Source of the DNA: Emiliania huxleyi CCMP1516
Taxonomy: Eukaryota; Haptophyta; Isochrysidales; Noelaerhabdaceae
Direction: 5' to 3'
Assembly (NCBI RefSeq): GCF_000372725.1
Contig: NW_005196756.1
Location: 467,783 to 531,782 of the forward strand
DNA length: 64,000 nucleotides
This document shows, in pieces, positions 51,701-61,132 of this stretch. A program made the position numbers and the translations under genes. Within the stretch, counting starts at the first letter, position 1. Each line of letters opens with the position of its first letter. A model generated the notes under the pieces. It was not told the DNA's origin and searched no databases. It was given only the letters and a program-made list of their open reading frames with translations.

Positions 51701-54667
51701 CGCGCCCTCACGCAGAAGGAGCAGCCGACCTGGGAGGGGGGGGGGGGGGGGGAAGTTTGCCGGGGGGGCCCGCAAACAATGGGAGGTGGGGAGTCCCGGC
51801 TGTATCTCGGCGTGATCTCGGGTGATCTCGGGTGATCTCGCCTGCCCCGTCCGAAGCCACGAGCTCTCGCGCCGAACCCGGCAGCCACGCCGCCGCCGCC
51901 GCGTCGACGCGGGCCACCCCCACACAACGCAGCGCGCCGGTGCCGAGCGCATCGCTGTCGCCGTGCGCCGCCGCGTGCCGCCGCCTCGCGGCGCTACTCG
52001 CGCCGCTGGCGGCCGCGGCCGCGGAGGCCGCCCCGTCCCACGCCTTTTCCCAGACGGCAACCTCGCCGGCAGCGTCGAGCGATGCGACCAGCGGCTCGCT
52101 CTCGTGCTCGTGCAGCGCGACAAGCAGGGCCCGGGCGTCATGCCCAGTGAGTAGCCCACGGCTGGCCCGCGCGCCGACGTGCGCCCGCTGCAGCTGGACG
52201 GTGCTGAGGCAGAGCCCGCCGCCCTCGCTGTGCAGCACGAGCGAGACGGAGGCCGGGAGGCTGTCCGAGTCGGAGCCGGGCCCTGGTGCGGGTGGGCGAG
52301 GGTTGGGGTGAGGGTGGGGCGAGGGTGGGGCGGGTGGGGCGAGGGTTGGGCGAGGGGTTGGGGCGAGGGTGGGGCGAGGGTTGGGGCGAGGGTTGGGGCG
52401 AGGGGGGGGCGAGGGTTGGGGCGAGGGTGGGGCGAGGGTTGGGGCGAGGGTTGGGGCGAGGGTTGGGGCGAGGGTTGGGGCGAGGGTGGGGCGAGGGTTG
52501 GGGCGAGGGTGGGGCGAGGGTTGGGGCGAGGGTGGGGCGAGGGTTGGGGCGAGGGTTGGGGCGAGGGTTGGGGCGAGGGTGGGGGCGAGGGTGGGGCGAG
52601 GGTTGGGGCGAGGGTGGGGCGAGGGTTGGGGCGAGAGGAGGCGAGAGGGGGCGAGACTGAGCGAGACTGAGCGAGATTGGCGAGCCGTCGGGGTGGGGAG
52701 GGCTTCAAGCCGCGGAAGACCTGCGGGAGCGGCGGCACAAGGCTCCGCGGCGCCGAGCCTCTGCGCGAGGTGGCTGAAGCCGGTGCCGAAGAAGAAGGCC
52801 TGCGCGTGCGGCAGTGCGCGGTGCAGGCTGGCCCACAGCAGCGTCTTTGGCGCGCACCGCGGGGACGGTGACGCGCCACCGGCGACGAGCCACACGTGGA
52901 GCGAGCCGTCTGCGAGGAGGGCGAGGAGGAAGGCGTCCTCCTCGCGCAGCGTGGCGCTCGCACCCGCCTCGAGTCCGAGCAGACCTGCCGGGACGAGCCC
53001 CTTCCCTGCGGGGGGGGGGGAGGCACCAGAGTCCGGCCGTGGACCACGGTCTCGAGTCACGGATGCGAAGAGAAGGAGGTCCGCGGAGAGGGTCGAGCAC
53101 GCGCACGGCTGCAGACAGCCGAGTGCGCGTCCTCTCGAGTGCCAGTCGGGACTGCAGCGGTCCCCATCCAGCTTCTAGGAGCCCTGTTCCGCCGTCGGAG
53201 AAGCGAGGGCTGCGGCGGGGCGAGCGGCGAGGCGAGCCGGAGCCTTCCGAGGCGGGGGCGCCCCCTATAGTGTAATATAATTGAATACAATCTAGTAACG
53301 CGAGTAATATGATAATAAAGTATAAAATCTAATATTATGTGATACAAATGTAATGTTATGTAATGCTCCTCCTCCGGGCGGAGGGCCGCGGCTCGAGCGG
53401 AGCCAGAGGGCGAGCCTACGGAAGAGTCCAGGAAGGCTCCGAGAAGCTTCCTAGCCGCGGCTCGAGCGGAGCCAGAGGGCGAGGGCCGCGCTGGCCGCTG
53501 CGCCGCCTCGCCGCCCGCAGCGGCTGCGTGCGGCGCCCGTGGCAGCGCGGTGCCAGCGCCCTCGCCAAGAACGGCGCACAGGCACGGGCGAGGCGCGCCG
53601 CCGCCTCCGGCCGCCGCCATCATCCACAGCCGTGGGGTGCCTATTCACACCGGGGGGCTGTGAAGAGGCGCCGTCTCACGGCCCTGGTCGACCCACCGCC
53701 GTGGTGTGCCGTCTCGGCAGAGCGAGAGCAAGACGCTCGTCTCCGGCGAAGAGGGGTCGCCAGCGCCAGCCGCCGGCGCCGGACGCCACTCGAGCGACGC
53801 GACCGGCGCCGGGTGGCAGAGGTAGCTAAAGCCGAGGCGGAGCGGAGGCGGCGCGGCGGCGCGGCGGCGCGGCAGCCGTCCCGTCGCCGCTTGGTCGTCC
53901 GGCGGCTCAGGGTGCCACACCTTGGCGAGGCGTGGGGAGATGTGGGGAGATATGGGGAGATATGGGGAGATAGGCTCAGGGTGCCACACCTTGGCGAGGC
54001 GGTCGCCGTCGCCGGCGCTTGCCAGCAGCGCCGCCGCGCCACCGCAGCCAGCCAGCAGACTGACGGGCGTCGCGAGCTGCCGCCGCCACGCCAGCTGCCA
54101 CTCGGAGGCGTCTGCGGCGGCGCCTGCGTCCGCCGGCTGCGTCCAAAGCATAAGCACGTGTGCGGCGGCGCCCCAGAGCGCGCGCCTGGCGCCGAACACG
54201 CCGCTCCAAGCCAGCGCCGCCAACTCGCCCGCCTCCACCGCTGGCAGCGGGTCACCCGAGGACGACGGGCGCCGACCGCCTCCCGTCGTCGGCGTCAGCA
54301 CCGCCGTCTCCTCCCAGCGCCAGCTGCTCCCCGCGCCACCGTCACGCGTGCGCTCGTACACGCGGGCGGTCGCGCCCACGCCAACGGCAAGTGCGTCCCC
54401 GCTGGCCGTCCAGCTGACACAGTTCACCGAGCCGGCGGGAAATGGGCCGAGCGTCTGCGTGAGCACGCAAGGGTCGGCAAGGGAGAGGAGGACGCGATCG
54501 CCGGCGCAGATGGCAAGGCGGAGCACGCCGCGATCGTTGGTGACCGCGACCTGCTGCCTCGCGGCGGCGGGCCGGGCGAGCGACGAAATATGGGCTGTCT
54601 GTTGTCGAGCGGCGCTGTGTGTGCCGACGCCGCCAAGCGAGGCTGCTCGGCAGCTGACCACACACAT
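45707..54667 (-). CDS. DmX-like/rabconnectin-3 alpha (Rav1) V-ATPase assembly protein
   Basis: A 9-kb multi-exon gene. The N-terminal WD40 half starts at MCVVSCRAASLGGVG (54667): CVSWTASGDALAVGVGATA, DRLAKVWHPEP, then blocks at about 53050-51000 such as DAFLLALLADGSLHVWLVAG. The diagnostic Rav1/DmX core lies at about 49460-49100: ADVAWVLRSDCKAPLLELCL, LYLALGKKGALQALCRV, LAHDFQEPRWRSAAKKNAFS. It continues after an intron as RQLADVQLAIVIARLHEAEA. C-terminal WD repeats run from about 47700 to the stop at 45707: VGSDGVVQCWQFG, CVWDALLPPGRSVV, GEVVVFDLRQRRL, ASADGDLKLWDIS. In the RAVE/rabconnectin complex this protein binds Skp1 and V1 and drives reassembly of V-ATPase on endomembranes. It includes a run of about 50 Gly and intronic minisatellites. 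Confidence 0.85.
49480..49645 (-). repeat. GGC/GGA triplet array coding poly-glycine
   Basis: In-frame glycine codons (plus strand CCGCCTCCG) give about 50 glycines just before the conserved Rav1 core. A GPGV unit occurs twice at its edge. The length is probably polymorphic. Confidence 0.9.
52300..52640. repeat. G-rich minisatellite (GGTTGGGGCGAG) in an intron
   Basis: About 28 units alternating GGGTTGGGGCGA and GGGTGGGGCGA. On the gene strand it is a C-rich intron (CCAACCCTCGCC). All frames across it encode only simple repeats, so the long open frames here are not real. Confidence 0.9.
53268..53366. other. AT-rich island in a GC-rich gene
   Basis: About 100 bases, roughly three quarters A+T by eye, rich in TAATAT words, inside an intron of the DmX-like gene. 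Its composition is unlike everything around it. It could be a short insertion, for example from an organelle. Confidence 0.7.
53387..53485. repeat. Direct repeat, about 30 bases, spaced 68
   Basis: GCCGCGGCTCGAGCGGAGCC followed by AGAGGGCGAG occurs at 53387 and 53455 in the same DmX-like intron. Confidence 0.85.
53904..54002 (-). repeat. 69-base tandem duplication spanning an exon edge
   Basis: On the gene strand CGCCTCGCCAAGGTGTGGCA then CCCTGAGCC occurs twice, 69 bases apart, separated by CTCCCCATAT repeats. Each copy contains AAG|GTGTGG, an AG|GT proto-splice site. Splicing first to second removes exactly one unit and leaves DRLAKVWHPEPPDDQ intact. Confidence 0.75.
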
Positions 54668-54745
54668 GCCGAATTCGAAAAAAATTATTTTCGGTGGCTG
54701 CTCGGCCCACTCTAATACAGGTAATAAACATCCACACGACTCACG

Positions 54746-54789
54746 TCTACCCTTATAAGTCTCTCGTGTCGGCGCCGACGCTCTTTTAA
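54746..54789 (+). promoter_or_regulatory. Second copy of TATA-like promoter module
   Basis: CTACCCTTATAAGTCTCT followed by GCGCCGACGCTCTT matches 1080-1120. The Harbinger relic inserted right after it, between this module and the gene starting near 55884. Confidence 0.5.
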
Positions 54790-55802
54790 GAGCCGGTACT
54801 GCCATTCGGTTTTCCACAGTTTTCCATATGTGACTCGCCGGACGGACATAAAGCCAGTCGGACGGTCGGACGAAAAAGTCGTCCGACGTCCGGCGTCCGG
54901 CCCAAATCTGCTGCCGTCCGACCGGGCCTTTTTCGGTCCGTCGCCGGACAGACGGACGAGTTCACCGGACGCATCGCGTCGCTACCGCCCCATTTGATTG
55001 CGGCGCGATGCTCTCGGGCCTGCTGCCGTGCATCGCCGTCGCCGCCCGACCCGCCTTCCAAACCAGTGAGGAGCTCCTCGCCAGCATCCTGCAGGCGGGT
55101 GGGAACGTGGGAGCCACCTGTCTGACTGGCGAGGGGCGAGTACTCTTTGGGCAAGATGCGGGGCGCAAGCAGCGTCGGGCGGCGGTGCTGGCCATCCTGC
55201 ACTGCATCATCGCCAAGAGAGACAAGAAGCAGAAGCGGCGGCGGTCAGGCCCTATCCTGGGCCTGATCAGTCAGACCGTACGCGAGCACGGCTTCTGGGC
55301 CACAGTGGCTCACCTCGACGACGTGCGGTTTCAGCGCAAGTTCCGGCTGTCACGCAGTGCCTTTCGGGACCTGTGCGTGCTGCTCGGGCCGCACCTTACG
55401 CGTGAAGGTGGTCGAGGCGGGGCGCGCGCCGGACATGCCGCCCCGCCGCTCAGCGTCGAGACCAAGCTGTCTGTGGCCCTACGCTTTCTTGCGGGAGCGT
55501 CAGTCGAGGATCTGGACAGGTATGGAGTTGAGCGCAAGAGCAGCATCATGGGCTGCTGCGTCTGGCCAGTCGTGGGCGCGATCCACGCGTGCCCCGAACT
55601 GGAGTTTCGGCTCCTTCGCGCGCTGAAGAGCGCGATGGCTCCAGGGGGTCTGGAGCGCAGACAGCAAGCTAAGGCGTCCGGTCCGGACGCGAATGGCAGG
55701 ACCAGAAACGCATGGCGGGCGCTGTCGGTCGGACGAAAACGCGTCCGACCGGCGAAAAACCGTCCGACGTCAGGGTGTGGAACCGAATGGCAGTACCGCC
55801 CC
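54790..55802 (+). mobile_element. PIF/Harbinger DNA transposon relic with TIRs and TAA target duplication
   Basis: It is bounded by TAA on both sides (54787-54789 and 55803-55805), the 3-base TWA target duplication of PIF/Harbinger. Terminal inverted repeats of 28-29 bases: left GAGCCGGTACTGCCATTCGG at 54790, right the complement ending 55802, with a few mismatches and a 2-base indel. Subterminal GTCCGAC/GTCGGAC words are clustered inside each end. Internal ORF codes for a truncated transposase. Confidence 0.85.
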
Positions 55803-55805
55803 TAA
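55008..55805 (+). pseudogene. Truncated Harbinger-type transposase
   Basis: About 265 codons. The N-terminal two thirds read like the start of a PIF/Harbinger nuclease: DDVRFQRKFRLSRSAFRDLC, LSVETKLSVALRFLAGASVE, DLDRYGVERKSS (transposase family DDE_Tnp_4). The frame then runs from ELEFRLLRALKSAM straight into the right subterminal region and TIR, so all three catalytic acidic residues are missing. The stop codon is the TAA target duplication itself. It is therefore a non-autonomous deletion derivative. Confidence 0.8.
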
Positions 55806-55883
55806 CGTAGAACGTCCCAGCCGAAAATCCGCCCGCCGACGATCGATCAGTCCACAATCGTCGGCCCGCAGCGACCCGCAGCG

Positions 55884-56530
55884 ATGGATGCCGCCGCCCC
55901 CCCGGCCCCTGCGGCTGACGCGCCGATGCACGACCGGCCTCCGTCGGATGGCTCTCCGGCCTCTCCGGCCGCTGACGCGGCCGCCCATGCTGCTGCCGAT
56001 CCGGTCCCTCTCACGCTCAGCGATATCCGCACAAGCTACGACAACTTCGAGGTCGCCGGCTTTGGCCAGGTGCAGCAACCACCTGCTTGCCTCCATGTTC
56101 ACGCTTCGCCCCCCCCTCCCCCCCCGCCCCCCCCTTCTGACGCCGCCGTCTGACCTTAGGTGAGGGGCACGACTACCCGCCTGGAAGGCGCTCTCACCAG
56201 CAAGTCACCCAGGCACCAACTCCTGGGCGTTTACGCTTGACTACGAAACCATGCAGTGGATGCAGCTCGATCAAAACGGCGACGCCAACAGCTGGTCCCT
56301 GGGCGAGTTCCTTGCGCTCAGGATGAGGTGCGAGCCATGATGCTCGACCCAGCGTGCACCAAGTCGCTCACATTCCGTGAGTTCGTCAACGGGCGACTGC
56401 GATCTCGAACTCCGACAACTGGACTGGTGCACCAGCCGCGGAGGACGATGGCTCCCTCGACGACATCCCTTCATCGACGGACGCCTTCACCGCCGCCGGC
56501 CCTGGGCCATCCATCGCGGCCTCCGACTGG
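55884..56530 (+). pseudogene. Decayed gene with EF-hand-like segments
   Basis: ATG at 55884 opens MDAAAPPAPAADAPMHDRPP and DIRTSYDNFEVAGFGQ, then an intron-like C-rich tract to about 56159. Later pieces lie in three frames: DYETMQWMQLDQNGDANSWS and LGEFLALR, EF-hand-like with one extra residue; MMLDPACTKSLTFREF, EF-hand-like but lacking acidic positions 3 and 5; and an acidic tail SNSDNWTGAPAAEDDGSLDD to a TAA near 56551. Frame breaks and the transposon between it and its promoter module suggest a dead gene, though tiny introns are possible. Confidence 0.4.
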
Positions 56531-56551
56531 CTGCCGCAGCTCACACCCTAA

Positions 56552-57065
56552 TCTATCTGCCTTAGGCACGGAGCCAACGGAGCCATCGCGCACGCCCGCA
56601 GCATCGCATGCTGCTCCGAGGTCTCCCGCCGAGACCGGCTCGGCGCGGGGTTTGACTGACGTGACTGACTGATGAGTGCTTGCGAGAGAGAGATGTTTAG
56701 CAATGCTTGCGATGGATGATCTCCGACACCCAAAACCAAAATGCAAATGCGGAGTGGAGCCCACTTCGCGTGCAGATCCTGCGTCTCTCACTGCCCGAAC
56801 AGCAGAGGCGGGTACCGCCGCAGGTCCCACACTAGTAAAATATAAAGGGGATAAGGTATACGAAAGGAGTTGCGAATCCTCCCCTTGCTTTCGGGTCATA
56901 CGAGTAGATCTAATAATCTGTTTCCACCGATCTTCAAGTGAGCGCCCCCCCGGGGGGCCATCGGAGGGTGCCTGCAGAGCGAGGCATCTGGTTTCCAAGA
57001 GGCGCTCGGACACTCGTGAGAGGCGCCTGATCTGTTTCTGCACATACACCTCCTCCTCCTCCTGC
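56552..57065. other. No gene; holds copy of the 3' module
   Basis: AGGCGGGTACC...GCAGGTCCCACACTAGT at 56806-56836 matches 2845-2876. The flanking sequence is not otherwise similar and no coding frame stands out. Confidence 0.5.
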
Positions 57066-57069
57066 CGTG

Positions 57070-57470
57070 AGCCGCCCTGCCCCAGTCATCCAGAGCACGA
57101 CCTCTGGCGAGCCAGCCAGCCCCACTCTGCGGGCGCCAAGAAGAAGAAGCAGAAGACATCGCGCACGCGGCAGGAGAAGAAACAAGGCGAGCGCGAGGCG
57201 GCGCTCGAGAGGCTGCCGCTGCCGCGGCTGCCCGAGCGGCTGCTCAGGCGGCCGCTCAGGCCGCTCAGGCGGCCGCTCTCGGACGGTACAGGTTGGTCAC
57301 CGCTTGGTTCTACCCTCGCGGCGACTGGTACATCTTGTACTGGGATGGCAGCTCGGCCGACAAGGTCGCAAGGCGCGCTGTCTTCCACACGCTCGAGCAC
57401 GGCAATCACGACCCCGGCCCCCTCGCAGAGCGCATCAGGCGCGACAAGCGCGAGCGGTCCGACCGCTGAA
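57070..57470 (+). CDS. Small Lys/Ala-rich protein, unknown
   Basis: A continuous plus-strand frame ends AAALGRYRLVTAWFYPRGDW then YILYWDGSSADKVARRAVFH and IRRDKRERSDR with a TGA near 57470. The Tyr/Trp-rich core is clearly protein-like. Upstream it is Ala-rich, while a neighbouring frame gives AKKKKQKTSRTRQEKKQGER; a frameshift or intron near 57210 probably joins them. The start is not certain and the family is not recognised. Confidence 0.35.
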
Positions 57471-57928
57471 GCCCGCTCGACGAGGTTTGCGTCTCGAGGT
57501 TTGCGTGGGACGCTCTGCGCGGGGACGTGACGACCATCGCCGTGCGTGCAAAGAATTTTATGTTGCGCATGTTTCTTTGCTCACAACCAGTGATCACCCA
57601 CTTCCTCTCAACGAACGCGACTTCTCTCATTTGAGGGTTTGATCCGCAGAAGGGGGGGCGCAATTGTCGCAAAATCTGGCACGGATCCGCGCAGAGCAGA
57701 TGGAATCGGCTGAGAGAGGGCCTCAGACCTAATGGTCAGAATTTCCACAGTTTGCTCTACTCTGCTCCAGTCTGCTCCAGTCTGATGCAGTCCCCAAAGG
57801 ATTTTTTTCGGGCACGCCCCCCCCACTACCCCCCGCCACATGACTACCTACTGTGGAGCGGGTCGGGAGTCGTGCGACACTGTGGTTCGCCACGCAGGTC
57901 AGCGATGGGCGCTCCCACGCTGTAGGAT

Positions 57929-58267
57929 TTGCTCGTACTAGCTGGCAAGCTGGACGAGACTCTGCGGCTGGGCGAGGCGAGGGACGCTCCCGCTCGCGTG
58001 CCCGCGAGGGCCAGGCCCGTGACGCCGCCCGCAAGCGCCTTTTCGTCCCCAGCGGCCGGCGCGACGGCGCCCGGCGCCCAAGAGTCTTCCCGCCTGCTCC
58101 ACGCCGAGGGGAGGGAGGAGGAAGGGGATCCCAAGCCGCAGTCAGACGCCGAGCGCGACGTCCCGTCGAAGCCGCTCGAGCCCGTCCTCTTCACAGACTC
58201 GTCTCTGCATAAGTCCAACGCCGTCGAGTGCCGCGGGGAGGTCGGTCATGGACATGCAGTCAGGTAG
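57929..58267 (+). CDS. Possible small gene, unknown
   Basis: The frame reads MLVLAGKLDETLRLGEARDA and, further on, KPLEPVLFTDSSLHKSNAVE. The opposite strand is also open (SYSVGAPIADLRGEPQ), so strand and reality are both uncertain. Confidence 0.25.
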   Translation: MLVLAGKLDETLRLGEARDAPARVPARARPVTPPASAFSSPAAGATAPGAQESSRLLHAEGREEEGDPKPQSDAERDVPSKPLEPVLFTDSSLHKSNAVECRGEVGHGHAVR

Positions 58268-59008
58268 TTCGCCGTTGCCCCATTTTCCTTTTTCTTTTTG
58301 GTGTTGAATTAATTAGTTTTTCGCGATTCCTTTTCCGTGTGAAAAGTGCCAATGCGCGCCAGTCCCGTGCCTAGTGTCGCGCGAGGGAGTGGGTTGTAAA
58401 AAAAAAGATCGCCCGTGTTCGCTTTTACTTTCGCCTTGACTTTCTGCAACTAACTACTTGGGAGCTTCTGTTCGGTTGTAAAATTCTACAAACAACTAGT
58501 CCGAGCTCTCACGCCGCGCGTAGGGCCCTTAGGGGCCTAGCTAGAGAACACAACCCCTCTCCCTCTCTCTCCCCTTTTCTAGTACGTACGTACTTTTAGC
58601 TCTGAGAGAGAAGTCTCTCTCTTCTAGTACTTTTTCTCTCTCTTTCTCTTCTCTCTCTCTCTTCTAGTAAGCTAATTGCCGCTACTCGTACAACTCTCCC
58701 TTTTCTCCCGATACGCTAAGAGAGACACCACGCGGAACGCATCTCCATCGCTTCGGTGAAGGGGGTGAACCGTGCCATCCTCGATCGCCGTGCTAAGCTC
58801 GCTTCCGAGCTCTCACGCCGCGCGTAGGGCCCCTAGGGGCCTAGAGAACACAACCCCCTCTCTCTTTTCTCCCAGTAAGCAAAAAGTACGTACGCTAAAA
58901 GTACGTACGTACAACTCCAAGCGCTCCAAAGTGCGCAGAACCAACTACGCCCACGCCGACGCTCCGGCTTTGCTTCTGTGATCGTCCGCCCCGCTCGCGT
59001 CACGCGCC
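58268..59008. other. Intergenic, pyrimidine-rich, with a 65-base direct repeat
   Basis: GAGCTCTCACGCCGCGCGTA then GGGCC..TAGGGGCCTAG and AGAACACAACCCC occurs at about 58503-58575 and 58806-58870. Each copy contains the palindrome GGCCCYTAGGGGCC. CT-rich tracts (58555-58670) and GTACGTAC words surround them. GTAAAATTCT occurs near 58477. Confidence 0.7.
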
Positions 59009-60628
59009 ATGTACCGTTTCAACGCGAGCACCATCCACAACGACGGCCGACGATGTGGTGCCTGCTGCGGCGCACGCGGTGACGTGACATCGCCGATGTG
59101 CATGGGGTCGGACCCGGTCGGCGAGCTTCACGGGCTGAGTTTGCACGAGGTGCAGGCACGATGCATGGAGGACGTGCGCTGCATCGGCTTTTATCAGCGG
59201 CAGCTCCGAGGGCATGAACTCTTTCGGCCGGTACAGGCGTGGACGCAGGGGCGGCGCTTCCGGCTGAGGCCCGAAGACGCCGTCTTCGGGAAGTGCCTCC
59301 CAGCGCCAGACTGCCAGACTGGGTCAGAGGCAGCAGCATCCGAACTGTCGATCTCTGGGCCTCGGGAGCAAGTCGCCACCGTCAAGACAAACGTGAGCCG
59401 ACATGTGGACTTAGGGCGCGTCACTGGGAATAAGTACGGGTTCCCCTTCTTCAATGTCACGCTCACCAAACTCGCCAACTCCTTGCAAAGATTCTCGTCC
59501 GCGGGGGCCAAATTTGACGAGGCGATTCGCGGGCAGAGGCAGACCCAGATCGTGAGCATCAGCCTCGGCGAGAGCAACACGGAGGCACGCCAGTGCAAGC
59601 TCTTGAGGAAGGAGAGCTACGCGCCGTGCGAGCTTGGGCGCAGCTTCGGGTGCGACTTTGCGAGCGGCAGCATGTGGGTCAATGGCTGCCGCGGCTGGTT
59701 TCGCTGCGCCTCGAGCGATGTGCACTGCGGGTATCCTGGCCAGTGGGGGGCGCAAAACTGCTCGTGCGCCCGTGCACCAAAAGCCGTGGACTTCCGAGGT
59801 TCCCTTGAGTCCACTCAAGCGCCACGCACGCATGACCTATTCAATCTCCAGTTCCCTCCGGTCTGTCACGGCCGTTTCATGGCCGTCACGGACGACCTGT
59901 GGGGGGCGGGTCTCGGCTTCACCTCAACCATGCTGTCGCGCCTGATGGTCGTTGCCGTGCAGAAACGACGGATCCTGATCGAAGTGCCCGCGAAGAAGCC
60001 GCGATGGTGCAATCAAACGCTGCAGTGCTTCTATCAGCCATGGACCAATTGTTCGCTCGACCAAAAAGGTGCAGACGTACTCAAGGTGAGCCTGAACAGC
60101 TATCACAGAAGCCGACAGTGGTACGGCACAAACAAGCTTACAAAGTCCATGCAGCCTCACCCCGCCCAGTTCTTCTTTCGACCAAACGCGCTCGTGCAGC
60201 GCCACGTCAACGCCGTGATTGCGCAGTGCGGCGGCACGGATTACTGGACCGTGCACGTCAGAGACTCGCCGGAGAAGCGGGCAGAAAGGCCCAACAAACA
60301 CTTTCCCGACTTGCAGGGATACGTGAGCAGGCTACCCCAAAACGTGAAGCGGATTCTGTGGCAGACGGCAAACCCGGCTGCCTTTCAGGCGATACTGCGG
60401 TACTCTAGTCAGCGCCCGGGCCTGCGGTTCTGCTACACCAACTTTTCGAGGCACACAGAAGACGTGTGGGGCGGCCGGAACGCCAGCTTCACCTACGAAT
60501 CGGGCCTCACCGGTGCCGTCAACGGCGAGCTCGGGCACCTGGGCACGGGACTGATCAGTCTCCAGTCCTCGATGTGGACCAGCTTCCTTGCAAGCTTGAA
60601 CGCAAGCATGAAGGTGATTGCCGTGTAG
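59009..60628 (+). CDS. GT23-like glycosyltransferase with Cys-rich N-terminal domains
   Basis: 539 residues in one exon. Residues about 1-105 are Cys-rich with LSLHEVQARCMEDVRCIGFY, resembling a PAN/apple fold. Residues about 195-255 (CELGRSFGCDFASGSMWVNG then CRGWFRC and CGYPGQWGAQNC) have the MWV-GCRG-F-C pattern of small extracellular carbohydrate-associated domains. The C-terminal half looks like the alpha-1,6-fucosyltransferase (FUT8/NodZ, GT23) fold: GLGFTSTMLSRLMVVAVQKR, WCNQTLQCFYQPWTNC, YWTVHVRDSPEKRAE with the HVR donor-site motif, and LGTGLISLQSSMWTSFLASL. No signal anchor is visible at this start, so an upstream exon may supply one. Several NxS/T sites fit the secretory path. The GT23 call is tentative. 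Confidence 0.5.
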   Translation: MYRFNASTIHNDGRRCGACCGARGDVTSPMCMGSDPVGELHGLSLHEVQARCMEDVRCIGFYQRQLRGHELFRPVQAWTQGRRFRLRPEDAVFGKCLPAPDCQTGSEAAASELSISGPREQVATVKTNVSRHVDLGRVTGNKYGFPFFNVTLTKLANSLQRFSSAGAKFDEAIRGQRQTQIVSISLGESNTEARQCKLLRKESYAPCELGRSFGCDFASGSMWVNGCRGWFRCASSDVHCGYPGQWGAQNCSCARAPKAVDFRGSLESTQAPRTHDLFNLQFPPVCHGRFMAVTDDLWGAGLGFTSTMLSRLMVVAVQKRRILIEVPAKKPRWCNQTLQCFYQPWTNCSLDQKGADVLKVSLNSYHRSRQWYGTNKLTKSMQPHPAQFFFRPNALVQRHVNAVIAQCGGTDYWTVHVRDSPEKRAERPNKHFPDLQGYVSRLPQNVKRILWQTANPAAFQAILRYSSQRPGLRFCYTNFSRHTEDVWGGRNASFTYESGLTGAVNGELGHLGTGLISLQSSMWTSFLASLNASMKVIAV

Positions 60629-60655
60629 AGCGGCCGCCGGTGGTCGGCCGACGAG

Positions 60656-61132
60656 ATGACTGCTGCGGGAGTGCGACCAGACGTGATCAGCTACAACGCG
60701 GCCATCTCTGCGTGCGAAAAGGCTGGCCAATGGGAGAAGGCGGTTTCGTTGCTGTGCGAGATGCCGGATGCTGGAGTGCAGCCAGACATGGTCAGCTACA
60801 GTGCGGCCATCTCAGCCTGCGAGAAGGCTGGCCGGTGCGATGAGGCGCTGTCGCTGCTGCGCGAAATGCCTGCTGCGGGAGTGCAACCAGGCGTGATCAG
60901 CTACAACGCGGCCATCTCAGCCTGCGAGAAGGGAGGCCGGTGTGACGAGGCGCTGTCACTGTTCCAAACGATGCGAGAGGACGACGTGCGACCAGACGTC
61001 ATCAGCTACAACGCAGCCATCTCTGCGTGCGAGAAGGCTGGCATATGGGAGAAGGCGCTGTCGCTGCTGCGCGAGATTTGCGAAGCTCGTTCAGGTGCTC
61101 GAGAACTCGGGTGGTGTTGGTGGCCTCCATGA
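60656..61132 (+). CDS. Truncated PPR (pentatricopeptide repeat) protein
   Basis: Four 35-residue PPR units, each like GVRPDVISYNAAISACEKAG then WEKAVSLLCEM. They are of the P type common in algal organelle RNA-binding proteins. The array begins within a repeat, only about 25 bases after the preceding gene's stop, with no targeting peptide. It breaks off at ALSLLREICEA into unrelated sequence. Known members have ten or more units, so this is probably a fragment. Repeats differ little from each other. Confidence 0.6.
   Translation: MTAAGVRPDVISYNAAISACEKAGQWEKAVSLLCEMPDAGVQPDMVSYSAAISACEKAGRCDEALSLLREMPAAGVQPGVISYNAAISACEKGGRCDEALSLFQTMREDDVRPDVISYNAAISACEKAGIWEKALSLLREICEARSGARELGWCWWPP

Noticed and set aside
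51011..53047. A 678-residue Pro-rich minus-strand frame
   Set aside because: It runs through an intronic minisatellite and matches the DmX-like exons only in another frame.
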